Positions 8,704 to 20,484 are shown, counted from the first letter of the stretch. The stretch: DNA of 64,000 bases from Actinoallomurus bryophytorum (GCF_006716425.1 NZ_VFOZ01000001.1:4154001-4218000), one strand, 5' to 3'. Translations and numbers: made by a program. The notes: generated by a model from the sequence alone, not told the origin.

Positions 8704-9489
8704 CTAGGTCTGCAGGCGTACCTCCTGGTGCCGGGTCGGTGTGGAGAACGGGCCTCCTGTGTGGCGTTCGGTGGCGGCTATTACGGCGGCCGCGGGTACC
8801 TCCGCTCCGGCGGCTCGTAGGGCGCGGGCCGCTTCGGTGAGTGTTGATCCGCTGGTGACGACGTCGTCCACGATGATCGCGCGTACTCCGTGCAGGTCGA
8901 GCCGAACGTGTAACGCGCCGGACAGGTTGGTCGTTCGGTCGGCTGCTGTCAGGCCGGCCTGGTCGGCGACTCGGCGCTGGTGGGCGAGTGCGGGGACGCA
9001 TGACACTGCTGCTCGCCTGCCGGAGCGGTGCCCGGCTCTCCGTATGGGCGCCCGTACGGCGCTCTGCGTCTCCGCTGCCTCACGTGTGGCCTCCTTCGCC
9101 GCCTCGCGGGCGATCCGCAGGGTGGGGTCGTGGCCTCGGCGGCGTACGGACTCACGAGACGACGGGACGGGGACCAGGACGAGCGGAGACCCCATGCCCG
9201 CGGAGTCAGCGGCGGCGAGTGCCGCGCGTGCCAGAGCGACGCCGAGAGGGCGTGCGAGGCCGGTCAGGCCACGCTCCTTGTGCGCCACGATCAACTGGCG
9301 GACCGTCCCGGCGTACGGCGCGACGGCGAAGGGCGGGGGCAGGCCCGACGGGACCGGACTTGGCAGGCACAACCTTGCGGGTTTGACGAGCGCTTCTTCG
9401 CAGGCCGGGCATATGAGCCCGTGCGGTATGCCGCAACCGGCGCACGGCTGGGGAAGTATCAGGTCGAGTGCTGCGGTGAGAACGCTCAT
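8704..9489 (-). CDS. ComF family phosphoribosyltransferase-like protein
   Basis: 261 residues. N-terminal zinc-ribbon-like Cys pairs ('CAGCGIPHGLICPAC', residues 16-30), a linker, and a type I phosphoribosyltransferase fold with 'LVLVPVPSSRESVRRRGHDP' and the PRPP-binding loop 'IIVDDVVTSGSTL' at about 205-217. ComF relatives are linked to DNA uptake in Firmicutes, but in actinobacteria the substrate and role are unknown. It sits on the opposite strand in the conserved lpqB-comF-hpf-secA neighbourhood. ATG at 9489 has a weak ribosome binding site, so a slightly different start is possible. Confidence 0.85.
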   Translation of the reverse strand: MSVLTAALDLILPQPCAGCGIPHGLICPACEEALVKPARLCLPSPVPSGLPPPFAVAPYAGTVRQLIVAHKERGLTGLARPLGVALARAALAAADSAGMGSPLVLVPVPSSRESVRRRGHDPTLRIAREAAKEATREAAETQSAVRAPIRRAGHRSGRRAAVSCVPALAHQRRVADQAGLTAADRTTNLSGALHVRLDLHGVRAIIVDDVVTSGSTLTEAARALRAAGAEVPAAAVIAATERHTGGPFSTPTRHQEVRLQT

Positions 9490-9654
9490 GTTCGGTGAGC
9501 CTGCCCCGCCAGGGGATTGAGCGCCAGTCCTGTCCACAGCTTGTGGAAAACCTTCGGGGGTTGACGCGGAGGTGCAGGCGGGGGCGGATCTCAGGCTCGG
9601 CATGGCTCTCCACTGGGGATCCACGATTGGCACGGCTCTATACCCGGGATCGCG

Positions 9655-9960
9655 ATGCGTACCACGTACCACGTCTGCGCCGCGCGCCCGTACCGCCGCG
9701 CGCCGGTACCGCCGTGCGCCGGTACCGCCGTGCGCCGCGTACCGCCGTGCGCCGCGTACCGCGTCTGCGCCGCGACCGCGTACCGCGTCTATGTCGCGCG
9801 GCGCGCACCGCGTCTGCGCCGCGTGCCGCTTGCGCCATAGCGCGTCTGTGCCGCGCGACCGCGTACCGCCTCTGCGCCGCGACCGCGTACGGCGTACGGC
9901 GTCTGTGTCACCCGCCGCGTAGCGCGTCTCTGCCACATACCGCGTAGCGCGTCTGTGCCG
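9655..9960. repeat. Degenerate GCGTACCGC-type low-complexity repeat
   Basis: About 300 bp built from variants of GCGCCGCGTACCGC and ACCGCGTCTGCGCCGC at irregular 14-20-bp spacing. Part of the 1.2-kb gap between comF and hpf. Short frames on both strands give Arg/Ala/Tyr-Arg repeats and look like artefacts of composition. The rest of the gap, 9960-10700, carries no recognisable gene but holds the palindrome at 10069 and presumably the hpf promoter and leader. Confidence 0.75.
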
Positions 9961-10068
9961 CGTCGGGATGGGGCCGATTGCAGGTCCGGACCTGACAGCG
10001 GAAGTGGGACCTGGGGCGGCTGCGAACGTTCGACACGCCGGAGGTGTCATGTCCCCGGATAAAGGTGG

Positions 10069-10093
10069 ATTCGGCTACCCGGGGTAGTCGAAT
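10069..10093. promoter_or_regulatory. Near-perfect inverted repeat in the hpf upstream region
   Basis: ATTCGGCTACCC is followed after one base by GGGTAGTCGAAT: two 12-base arms with a single mismatch. It lies about 600 bp before hpf and 580 bp before comF. It could be an operator; the factor is unknown and the distance from either start makes its target uncertain. Confidence 0.3.
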
Positions 10094-10700
10094 ACCGGCA
10101 CCGCCGCCCAAGATCGGCGAAGGTCCACCGGCACAGGCTGCGACGGAACCTGCGCATTGAGCGAAACGTCTCGAACCTCCCGACAATACTGACCAGGTCG
10201 TACGTGGAACGTGACACATCCCACGCCCTGGCCCCCATCCGGAGGGTCTAAGCGGCAGCGGTGGGACCGAAACCAGGCCCCCCAATGACTATCCGTGTTT
10301 TTTCTGGGGGTCCCCACCTGACATTCGTGGCGTAAGGGGTTAGCGTTCCTGACATGACACCCGCCCGGGTCCGTGGTTGCGCCGAGTCTCAACCGGCCCG
10401 GCAAGCCGATGCCAGCCGCAGGCGAAACGGCCCACGTAAGGCGACTTCTCGTCGACCGATCACGGTGCGGCTTAGAAGTAAGACCTGCCTCACCGGGGGA
10501 TCAGATGTCCTCCGGACCGGGAGAAGAGCAGTAGTGGCGAAAGCGCCGCGAGACTCTCCGCAGGCGGATGTGGGGACGAAGACCAGGTCGGCCGGGCGGG
10601 TGTTGCCCCCGTTTGATCGCAACTGAATCAGGAACAAGGGAGTGTCGAGCCCGGCTCCCCGTGTCGGGTGCTCTTGAATACCGGGAGGAGGGGGGTCCCC

Positions 10701-11399
10701 GTGGACATCATCGTGAAGGCCCGCCATACGGACGTCAACGATCGATTCCGTCGTCATGTGGACACCAAGCTTGCCAAGGTCGAGAAGCTGGATCCCAAGG
10801 TCATCAGGGTCGACGTGGAGGTTTCTGAAGAGCACAACCCTCGTCAGTCCGACACCCGTGAACGCATCGAACTCACCATCGTCTCCCGTGGCCCCGTGAT
10901 CAGGGCCGAGGCCGCGGCCGACGACCGCTACGCGGCACTCGACATGGCCCTCGGCAAGCTCGAGGGACGGCTGCGGCGCATGTGCGACCGGCGCAAGGTC
11001 CACCACGGCAACCACGGTCGCGCCAGGCTCGCCTCGGCGCTGGCGCCGGATCCCGACGACATTCCAGTTGGCGCCGAGCCGAACCAGCCGGACTCCGTCC
11101 CTGCCGCGGCTCCGGCCGCCACCGAGACCGTCGAAGCACCGCGATCATGGGACGAGGACACGTACGCCCCGCCCCTGGGCGACGACATCGTGCCGATCGC
11201 GATGGAAGGCGACGGTCCGGTCGTTCTGCGGGAAAAAGCGCACAAGGCCGACCCCATGACCATTGACCAGGCTCTCTTCGAGATGGAGCTGGTCGGTCAC
11301 GACTTTTATCTCTTCCGTGACAAGGAGAGTCTGCGTCCGAGTGTCGTATACCGGCGCCGAGGCTGGGACTATGGGGTGATCCGTCTAGTCGAGGAGTGA
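10701..11399 (+). CDS. hpf: Long-form ribosome hibernation promoting factor
   Basis: 232 residues from GTG 10701, which is preceded by GGAGGAGGGGGG and matches the family N-terminus ('VDIIVKARHTDVNDRF'). Residues 1-100 form the HPF/YfiA RNA-binding domain; after an acidic, Ala/Pro-rich linker the C-terminal dimerisation domain (about 165-232) includes 'PMTIDQALFEMELVGHDFYL' and 'SVVYRRRGWDYGVI'. Long HPF dimerises 70S ribosomes into inactive 100S particles in stationary phase or stress. Its place before the LuxR regulator and secA is conserved in actinomycetes. Confidence 0.95.
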   Translation: MDIIVKARHTDVNDRFRRHVDTKLAKVEKLDPKVIRVDVEVSEEHNPRQSDTRERIELTIVSRGPVIRAEAAADDRYAALDMALGKLEGRLRRMCDRRKVHHGNHGRARLASALAPDPDDIPVGAEPNQPDSVPAAAPAATETVEAPRSWDEDTYAPPLGDDIVPIAMEGDGPVVLREKAHKADPMTIDQALFEMELVGHDFYLFRDKESLRPSVVYRRRGWDYGVIRLVEE

Positions 11400-11547
11400 C
11401 GCTGCGCTTGCGCCGCGCCATGACCTCGACCAATCTGGTCCCAGGCGCGACCCGCGGTGGGTCGTGCCTGGGACCACACGGTCGTTGATCTCACCCCCGC
11501 GACACGCCCAGGATCCCCATGGGCCGGCGCACCGTTTGGAGGAGGAG

Positions 11548-12249
11548 TTGAGCGAGGCTCCGCAGACTCGTGACACCGTGGCCGGTGACCCTATCCGTGT
11601 CCTCATCGTCGATGACCACGCCCTGTTCCGTCGTGGCCTGGAGATGGTTCTCGACGACGAGGACGGCATCGAGGTCGTCGGCCAGTGCGGCGACGGCCAG
11701 GAGGCCGTGGAACAGGTGGGTGACCTGGTACCGGATGTCGTACTCATGGACATCCGAATGCCCCGCCGCGGTGGCATAGAGGCATGCACATCCATCAAGG
11801 ACCAGGTGCCGAGCGTCAAGATCGTCATGCTCACGATCAGCGACGAGGAGGAGGATCTCTTCGAGGCGATCAAGGCAGGCGCCACCGGATATCTGCTGAA
11901 GGATGTCTCGATCGACGAGGTCGCCGACGTCGTACGCGCGGTGCATGACGGCCAGTCGTTCATCAGCCCGTCGATGGCGTCCAAGTTGATCACCGAGTTC
12001 GCCGTCATGGCCAAGCGCGGTGACGAACGTCAGCAGCAGGTGCCGGCACCCAAGCTGACCGATCGCGAGATGGAGGTCCTCCGCCTGGTGGCGCGAGGCC
12101 TCGGCAACCGAGAGATCGCCAAAGAGCTGTTCATCTCGGAGAACACGGTCAAGAACCACATCCGCAACATCCTTGAGAAGCTCCAACTGCACTCGCGGAT
12201 GGAGGCCGTGGTCTACGCGGTACGCGAGAAGCTCCTCGAAATCAGCTGA
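11548..12249 (+). CDS. NarL/LuxR-family response regulator
   Basis: 233 residues from TTG 11548, chosen because GGAGGAG ends just before it; a GTG at 11578 without a good ribosome binding site is the alternative. Receiver domain with 'RVLIVDDHALFRRGL', phosphoacceptor Asp68 in 'VLMDIRMP' and Lys in 'LLKDVS'; C-terminal LuxR helix-turn-helix 'LTDREMEVLRLVARGL' and 'SENTVKNHIRNILEKLQL'. No kinase gene adjoins it, so it is an orphan in this window. Position between hpf and secA matches other actinomycetes. Three 9-bp repeats (AATCAGCYG) lie at its stop codon. Confidence 0.9.
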   Translation: MSEAPQTRDTVAGDPIRVLIVDDHALFRRGLEMVLDDEDGIEVVGQCGDGQEAVEQVGDLVPDVVLMDIRMPRRGGIEACTSIKDQVPSVKIVMLTISDEEEDLFEAIKAGATGYLLKDVSIDEVADVVRAVHDGQSFISPSMASKLITEFAVMAKRGDERQQQVPAPKLTDREMEVLRLVARGLGNREIAKELFISENTVKNHIRNILEKLQLHSRMEAVVYAVREKLLEIS

Positions 12250-12275
12250 ATCAGCCGAATCAGCTGAGGTCGGCA

Positions 12276-12297
12276 GCGGGTGGATCGAGCCACCCGC
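12276..12297 (+). terminator. Hairpin after the LuxR regulator
   Basis: GCGGGTGG / CCACCCGC arms with a six-base loop, 27 bases after the stop. A second perfect palindrome, CTCAGGCCGCGGCCTGAG, follows at about 12300-12317. Confidence 0.6.
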
Positions 12298-12765
12298 GGC
12301 TCAGGCCGCGGCCTGAGAACCCCAGACAACCGGCGCGGCGCTCGTCAGCGCCGCCATGCCCCCCTGTAGCGATCCACGCCACGCGAGTGAGCCGTCGCCG
12401 CCCGGCGGCCACGACGGGTCGGATGACCGACACCGACTCAAGCGAGGAGCCGGCCGGGCAAGAGCTGACTGGATGGGGAGTTGCCCGGGAGTGCCTCGAG
12501 TGAGAGTCGGCTGGGGGGCTGACTGACGTCGGCTTGGTACGGCGCGGAGGCGGTACGTGGCAGCGCCGTCGGCGAGCTCCGTCTTAGATCAACGGAACGT
12601 GACGCTGAGGGCGAATACACGGCCCCTGGGTACGTGCGGTGACCATTGCTCTGTCGCCGAGGTTGAGCCGCAGCACCGCGAGACCAGCCCCGCGCCCGCG
12701 CGACATGGCAACTGTTCATCGACCGACAGCGCGCATCGAGGGGCGGGCGATGTGAGCCGGGTAGG

Positions 12766-13270
12766 TCCCGCGTGCAGCTCTGTTCCGGGTCACCAAGCCC
12801 AGGACAGGCCGTTTGAGGGCTTCGTCAGGTGATTGGACCGTGCGGTGGCGCGGTCTTGGGACGTGTGCGAGACGGGTGGCTGTTCCTCGGGCGGGCAGTC
12901 CCGCGCTATCGGGGGGCGGGCAGGAGCGGTTCCTGCGTTCCTGGTTCTCGCGGCGGGCCGTTCGTGATGTCTCGCTGTTGGAATGCCGCACCGGTCCGGG
13001 TCACCAGGCCCAGGGGCAGGCCGTTTGAGGACTCTGTCAGGTGGGTGGACCGTGCGGTTGCGGTCTCGGGGCGTGTACAAGGCGGGTGGCTGTTCCTCGG
13101 GCGGAGAGTCTCGCGCTATCGGGGGCGTGCGGCCCGAGCAGGTTCCCGGCCAAGGTGGTCGGCACCGCTTGATGATTCCGTATCCCGAATGCCGCACTGG
13201 TCCGAGCAACCACGTCCAAGAGTGCGGCCGCCCGAGGACCGGCCGGCTGGACGGACCAGTGATGGCCGCG
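12766..13270. repeat. Direct repeat of ~206-211 bp, two copies plus partial third
   Basis: Landmarks recur with this period: GGGTCACCA at 12787 and 12998, GAATGCCGCAC at 12981 and 13187, and GGGTGGCTGTTCCTCGGGCG in both full copies. Copies 1 (about 12766-12980) and 2 (12981-13186) are clearly homologous; the third decays after about 50 bp. The 12.3-13.4 kb gap otherwise shows no believable gene: the long frames on both strands simply repeat with the DNA. Different in sequence from the arrays at 7.7-8.6 kb. Confidence 0.75.
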
Positions 13271-13425
13271 CGTACTCGGCCGACGCAGACAAACAGCCCT
13301 CCGACGGCCACCGTCCGCAGATATCAGCCCAGGCGGAGAGCGACGGCCGCGACCTCGGCCGCGGGCGTCTGTGCAGGTCGGCGCTACTCGAGCGATACCC
13401 CGCGCGTCAGTGGCGTGGCTCGGTG

Positions 13426-14640
13426 TCAGCGGAGGGCGGCGGTCAGTGGTGCGGCGAGTGCGGGTGGGTCGAGGAGTTCGACGCGGACCGCGTCGCAGCC
13501 GACCCATTCGGCCGCCTCGCGTAGGGCCTCTGCCAGGTAGGTCATCGCGCGTTCGGCCTTGGCGGGGGTGTTCACCGCCGCCGGCTCCAAGGAGACCTTG
13601 CGGGCGATCAGGGTGGTGCCCTCGCGGGCCGGGTCCACTCGGCCGATCAGGCGGCCGCCGGCCAGCAGGGGCATCGTGAAGTAGCCGTGGACGCGCTTCG
13701 GCTTCGGGACGTAGGCCTCCAGGCGGTGGTCGAAGGCGAACACGCGCTGGGTGCGTTTGCGGTCCCAGACCAGTGAGTCGAACGGGGAGAGCAACGTCGT
13801 TCGGTGCCGGCCGCGCGGGGGCTCGGCCAGCGCCTCGGGATGGGCCCAGGCGGTGCCGTTGGTCCAGCCGGAGACGGTGACCGGCACCAGGCCGGTGGCC
13901 TCGACCACGCCGTCCACCTGGTCTCCGCGTACCCGCACATAGTCGGCGAGGTCGGCCCTTGTCGCCACGCCCAGGGCACGTCCGGCCCGGGTCACCAGGG
14001 TCGTGACGCACTCGTCGTCGGACAGGTCCGGCTCGCGGAGGGCGGCGGGGATGGCACGCTCCGGGAGGTCGTACACGCGGCGCCAGCCGACCCTGCGGGT
14101 GCAGACCACCTCGCCCGTGGCCAGGAGGTATTCCGCGGCGATCTTGTGGTCGGTGCGGTCGAACCACTCGCCGCCCTTTTTGGCGCCGCCGAGCCCGGTC
14201 GCGGTGAGCGGCCCGTCGGCACGCAGGCGCGCCAGGACCTCCTTGCACGCCTGCTCCGGCGTGCGGTGCCAGTGCTGCCCGCGCTCGACGTACGCGCGCC
14301 GCCGGAACGCGTAGAGCGGCCAGTCCTCGATCGGCAGCACGCACGCGGCGTGCGACCAGTATTCGAACGCCGCCGTGCCGTTCCAGTAGGCGTGCTCGAC
14401 CGAGAGACGGCCGACCGCGCCCAGGCGTGCGTACGCGACCAGCTCGTGGGAGCGCGCCAGCACCGAGATCGTGTCGAGCTGTACGGCCCCAAGATGCCGA
14501 AGCGCACCGAGCGCCCGGCGCGCGCCTGGATCACGGCGCAGACCGCCACCATGGGACGGGGTGACGACACGCCCGAGGAGACCCTGGGCGCGAAGTTGGA
14601 TCCGGCGTGCCTGCTCGGAGGAGAGCTCTAGGGGAGGCAT
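13426..14640 (-). CDS. YcaQ/AlkX-type winged-helix DNA glycosylase
   Basis: 404 residues, full-length HTH_42 (YcaQ) family. The 'QLDTISVLARSHELV' segment near residues 54-68 contains the QxD motif used for catalysis in Escherichia coli YcaQ, which unhooks interstrand cross-links and removes bulky N-alkyl bases; Streptomyces relatives (AlkX, AlkZ) include resistance enzymes for DNA-alkylating natural products. Further conserved blocks are 'AYWNGTAAFEYWSHAA' and 'LLSPFDSLVWDRKRTQRVF'. Monocistronic on the minus strand with little room for a ribosome binding site. No natural-product cluster adjoins it, so a housekeeping repair role is more likely. Confidence 0.85.
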   Translation of the reverse strand: MPPLELSSEQARRIQLRAQGLLGRVVTPSHGGGLRRDPGARRALGALRHLGAVQLDTISVLARSHELVAYARLGAVGRLSVEHAYWNGTAAFEYWSHAACVLPIEDWPLYAFRRRAYVERGQHWHRTPEQACKEVLARLRADGPLTATGLGGAKKGGEWFDRTDHKIAAEYLLATGEVVCTRRVGWRRVYDLPERAIPAALREPDLSDDECVTTLVTRAGRALGVATRADLADYVRVRGDQVDGVVEATGLVPVTVSGWTNGTAWAHPEALAEPPRGRHRTTLLSPFDSLVWDRKRTQRVFAFDHRLEAYVPKPKRVHGYFTMPLLAGGRLIGRVDPAREGTTLIARKVSLEPAAVNTPAKAERAMTYLAEALREAAEWVGCDAVRVELLDPPALAAPLTAALR

Positions 14641-14695
14641 GACCCGAGAGTAGAGGGCGCCACCGACAGAAAGACGGCCGGTGACAAGGGGAGGA

Positions 14696-15004
14696 TCAGC
14701 CGTGGGGTTTGGTCGTGGCCGGGTCAGTGGCGATCTCGGGACCGCCCGACTCGCCGCGGGCGGCGGTCAGCTCCGAGTGGTGCCGTTCCTCAGGCTCGAC
14801 GCGGGGGCCGTCCATGATGACGTCGTCGAAGATACGCACGGCCGCGGCGATGATTCCGCCGACCGCGACGATCCCGAGTCCGATCCAGAACAGCCACCAT
14901 TTCGGATGGGGCACCAGTGCGGCACCTCCGACGCCGAACCCGATCCAGATCACGATGACCGCCAGCCATGAGCTGGCCCGGCCTGCGTGTGAGTTCTGGG
15001 CCAT
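14696..15004 (-). CDS. Small two-helix membrane protein (HGxxPAAW-like)
   Basis: 102 residues with a GGAGGG site before the ATG. 'SHAGRASSWLAV' resembles the N-terminal signature of the actinobacterial HGxxPAAW small-protein family, followed by two membrane helices (about 12-31 and 36-58) and a charged cytoplasmic tail ('FDDVIMDGPRVEPEER'). Function unknown. Divergent from secA across a 254-bp gap whose promoter I could not resolve; that gap contains tandem ACACGATC motifs near 15076-15097. Confidence 0.65.
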   Translation of the reverse strand: MAQNSHAGRASSWLAVIVIWIGFGVGGAALVPHPKWWLFWIGLGIVAVGGIIAAAVRIFDDVIMDGPRVEPEERHHSELTAARGESGGPEIATDPATTKPHG

Positions 15005-15258
15005 GCGTCCCTCCCCGCGGGATTACGCGCGTAGTCGTGCGGACGAATTGTCACACGCCCGTCGCTCAACTTTGTACACGATCGTTTGACACGATCATGG
15101 CAAACCCTGACGCGGTCGCGGACAACCCGGGTCTCGTGATAGTGACGGTTGTCCCGCTGTACGGTTGGACTCGCCTACGATGACACCGTACGGGTCGTGT
15201 ATGCGCCGTCGGACACGACCCCCGGCGATACCACGAACGCTTCGAGGAGCTCCCGAGA

Positions 15259-18078
<2,820 letters not shown>

Positions 18079-18102
18079 TCGTGTAGCACCGCAAGACCGA
18101 CC

Positions 18103-18127
18103 GGCCCCGGGGGATCCCCCCGGGGCC
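18103..18127 (+). terminator. Strong GC hairpin after secA
   Basis: GGCCCCGGGGG / CCCCCGGGGCC arms (11 bp, perfect) with an ATC loop, 24 bases after the secA stop. Very stable but with no T tract, as is usual in actinomycetes. Confidence 0.75.
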
Positions 18128-18216
18128 GTCGGCGTCTCAGAAAGAAAAAGGGAACAGGACGGCGTGATCGCACCAAGTACCTGATGACCGACGCATCCGC
18201 GCCGAGAGGAGAAACG

Positions 18217-18816
18217 GTGGCGATCAAAACATCTCCAGGCGCCGGGGAGGTGCACGACAGCAGGACGATCAGCGCGTCCCTCACGGACCCGGAGAGGTTC
18301 GCCGAGATCTTCCATCGGCACTGGGACGAGATACACCGCTACATCGCGCGAAGGCTGGGTCCGGAGCCGGCCGAGGACGTTGGCGCCGAGACCTTCACCG
18401 TCGCCTTCCGCAACCGCGGGCGCTACGACCTGACGAGGACGGACGCCCGGCCCTGGCTGTACGGCATCGCGACCAACCTCATCGGCCAGCACCGCCGGGC
18501 CGAACGCCGCCGCCACCGGCTACTGGCGCGGACCGGCGCGGACCGGGTGAGCGCGTCCTTCACCGACAGCAGCGACGCACGGGTGACCGCGGAGCGACTC
18601 GGCCCCCGCGTCGCCTCGGTGCTGGCCGGTCTGCCGGCCGGCGAGCGTGACCTGCTCCTCCTGATCGCCTGGGCGGACCTGACGTACGAGGAGGCCGCGG
18701 AAGCGCTCGGCGTGCCCATGGGCACGGTCCGGTCGCGCCTCCACCGCGTCCGCAAGAAGATCCGCCGGGCGTTCGGCGACATCGACCCGACATCTCTTCG
18801 GGAGGCACCGGAATGA
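18217..18816 (+). CDS. ECF RNA polymerase sigma factor
   Basis: 199 residues from GTG 18217, preceded at five bases by AGAGGAG; an ATG at 18184 lacks such a site. Region 2 contains 'FAEIFHRHWDEIHRYIARRL' and 'AEDVGAETFTVAFRNR', with 'DARPWLYGIATNLIGQHRRA'; region 4 contains 'AGERDLLLLIAWADLTYEEA' and 'GVPMGTVRSRLHRVRKKIR'. Its stop overlaps the next gene (ATGA), whose product is the probable partner. No zinc-type anti-sigma protein is present. The target promoter class cannot be read from this window. Confidence 0.9.
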   Translation: MAIKTSPGAGEVHDSRTISASLTDPERFAEIFHRHWDEIHRYIARRLGPEPAEDVGAETFTVAFRNRGRYDLTRTDARPWLYGIATNLIGQHRRAERRRHRLLARTGADRVSASFTDSSDARVTAERLGPRVASVLAGLPAGERDLLLLIAWADLTYEEAAEALGVPMGTVRSRLHRVRKKIRRAFGDIDPTSLREAPE

Positions 18817-19823
18817 ACGACCAGGAGATCGGGCTCGTCCGCCGCGCCCGTCCGGCCGGCCCGCGGTCCGACCCCGCGGTGAAGGCGCGGGCATGGGCCC
18901 GCCTGCACGCCGAGTTCGACGCGCCGCCGGCGCGGACCGGCCCACGGACGCCGCGCCGGCACGTCGCCTGGCGGCTCGCGGCCGTCGGGGTGGTGGCGGC
19001 CGGTACGGCCGTGGCGGTCGCCGTGACCCAGACCGGCCGGTCCACGCCGCCGATGACGCTGACACCGGGTGACGGCCGGCCCGCCCGCGTGCTGGAACTG
19101 GCGGCTCAGCAGGTCGAGCGGCAGACGGTCCCCCGGCCGAGGCCGGACCAGTGGGTCTACAGTCCGCAGCTCAAGAACTGGGCCATCGCCCCGGGCAACA
19201 CGATCGGGACGCTGAGAGGCAAGGTCAAGGTCGAGCAGTGGTGGAGGTTCGACGGCAGGGAGATCGCGTCCTCCACGCAGGGCTCACCGCTGGAGACGCA
19301 GGACGTCCTCCGCCCGGGAGAAAAGCTCAGGCCCCGGCGCGGTCACGGAGCCGTGTCCGGCCCCGCGATCTGGAGGAGTTCGCCACGCGCGCTCTATGAC
19401 TACGTGGCCACGCTGCCCACCGACCCGGTCGCACTGCTCGCGAAGATCCGGCACGACACGAAGGACTCCGGGAACGGCCGGAGGAGCTTCGGGCGGATCG
19501 AACAGATCCTCGATGACGACAAACTCGTCCCGCCGAAGACGAACGCGGCGCTCTACCGGGCCCTCGCCAGGATTCCCGGCGTCACGGTCGTCCCGGGAGT
19601 GAAGGACCTGGCCGGGCGTCCCGGCGTGGCGGTGACCCGGGCCGACCAGGGCAGTCTCCAGCAGATCATCCTGGACCGGAAGACGTATCGCTTCCTCGGC
19701 GTACGGATGACCCTCACCGAGGACGAGATCTTGAAGGGGAAGGTCTGGCGACACGCAGGTGAGGTGCTGAACGACTCGGCGGACCTGGACGGGCGCGTGG
19801 TCGACGGTCCTGGACAGCGCTGA
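18813..19823 (+). CDS. CU044_5270-type membrane-anchored protein
   Basis: 336 residues, overlapping the sigma factor stop by four bases. A cytoplasmic N-terminus of about 50 residues ('PAVKARAWARLHAEFD'), one membrane helix at about 51-70 ('WRLAAVGVVAAGTAVAVAV') and a large external domain. This topology and linkage to ECF sigma factors match the CU044_5270 family of actinobacteria; a role as a sigma-factor regulator is plausible but unproven. No Cys-rich zinc motif is visible. Confidence 0.75.
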   Translation: MNDQEIGLVRRARPAGPRSDPAVKARAWARLHAEFDAPPARTGPRTPRRHVAWRLAAVGVVAAGTAVAVAVTQTGRSTPPMTLTPGDGRPARVLELAAQQVERQTVPRPRPDQWVYSPQLKNWAIAPGNTIGTLRGKVKVEQWWRFDGREIASSTQGSPLETQDVLRPGEKLRPRRGHGAVSGPAIWRSSPRALYDYVATLPTDPVALLAKIRHDTKDSGNGRRSFGRIEQILDDDKLVPPKTNAALYRALARIPGVTVVPGVKDLAGRPGVAVTRADQGSLQQIILDRKTYRFLGVRMTLTEDEILKGKVWRHAGEVLNDSADLDGRVVDGPGQR

Positions 19824-19825
19824 AC

Positions 19826-19858
19826 GCGAGGGCCTTCCCTCCGGGGGAAGGCCCTCGC
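19826..19858. terminator. Bidirectional hairpin between convergent genes
   Basis: GCGAGGGCCTTCCC and GGGAAGGCCCTCGC form a perfect 14-bp stem with a five-base loop, directly between the CU044_5270-type gene and the convergent Rv3235-family gene. Confidence 0.85.
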
Positions 19859-19863
19859 GGCTC

Positions 19864-20364
19864 TCATCCGGGTGGCACGGTCGTCTCGACGGCGGCGCAC
19901 CGCCATCGGCCCCGTTCGTGCTCCAGCCGCAGGGCCAGGGCCTGGACGCGATGCCCGAAGGTCGCGACCACCGCGACCTCGGCCACACCTGGTGCGGGCT
20001 CGCAGACCCGGAGCCGGCTCAGCTTCGGCGCGGCCCGGCCCGGGACGCGAGCGGCGAGGGACTCGAGCCGCTCGAACAGCGACGGGGTCGTGCGCCCCGC
20101 CAGATGGTGGTAGGGCCGCACGCCGGCCAGTACGTCCAGGACGAGCTGGGCGATCAGCCGCGCCTCGGCACGTAAGGCCGTCGGCCGGTCCGGGCAGCCC
20201 TCGCGTACGACGCCGAGCACCGGCCGGGGCACGCGCCCGGGTGGAGGGCCGGAGTCCAGGGCGACCGCCAGGGACCCGTACACCGCGATCCCCATCGGGA
20301 CCTGCCCGCCGTACGGGATGAGCCGGATCAGGGCCGGGCGGCGTACGGGTGGTCGTTTGCGCAT
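19864..20364 (-). CDS. Rv3235 family protein
   Basis: 166 residues from ATG 20364, preceded by CCGGAGG; an upstream ATG at 20409 lacks a site. Basic N-terminus, then 'EARLIAQLVLDVLAGVRPYHHLAGRTTPSLFERLESL' split over residues of a conserved helical region, and a beta-rich end ('VAEVAVVATFGHRVQALALR'). It matches the actinobacterial Rv3235 family, which is commonly encoded just downstream of secA. Function unknown. Confidence 0.75.
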   Translation of the reverse strand: MRKRPPVRRPALIRLIPYGGQVPMGIAVYGSLAVALDSGPPPGRVPRPVLGVVREGCPDRPTALRAEARLIAQLVLDVLAGVRPYHHLAGRTTPSLFERLESLAARVPGRAAPKLSRLRVCEPAPGVAEVAVVATFGHRVQALALRLEHERGRWRCAAVETTVPPG

Positions 20365-20456
20365 CGCGAACCTCCGGAGGTGACGGCCGCCACGCGGCGG
20401 CAGCCACAAAGAGGGCTCAGAGCGCGAATTGATACGTCGTGGCCGGATGCGGACAG

Positions 20457-20483
20457 GTCACGGCCGGGACGAGACCCGGCACC
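20457..20483. repeat. 27-bp direct repeat, copy 1
   Basis: Matches 20883-20909 at 24 of 27 positions, sharing GGCCGGGACGAGACCCGG. The second copy includes the stop codon and last codons of the GntR gene; this copy lies beyond the decayed gene, 426 bp away. Confidence 0.8.
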
Positions 20484-20484
20484 T

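Noticed and set aside
8325-8840. Frame with repeated LSRREL/LSRRDL, resembling pentapeptide repeats
   Set aside because: The pattern arises from the 15-bp DNA tandem repeat at 8483; no ribosome binding site, Arg-rich shadow composition elsewhere, and it overlaps the real comF end.
10023-10032. CGAACGTTCG as a LexA/SOS box
   Set aside because: Actinobacterial SOS boxes need a four-base spacer between GAAC and GTTC; here there is none.
10354-10626. 90-codon frame upstream of hpf as a small gene
   Set aside because: No ribosome binding site, atypical Arg/Ser-rich composition, no recognisable family; more likely leader DNA.
10340-10640. Possible c-di-AMP (ydaO) or cobalamin riboswitch in the hpf leader
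   Set aside because: A CGCCGAGTC stretch recalls the ydaO P1 strand, but the following GGGGAAC and GGGTGAATC blocks are missing; no cobalamin-box sequence. A covariance-model search would decide.
12790-13524. Long frames on both strands in the 12.8-13.5 kb gap
   Set aside because: Their translations repeat with the 207-bp DNA unit and lack family resemblance or start signals; judged non-coding.
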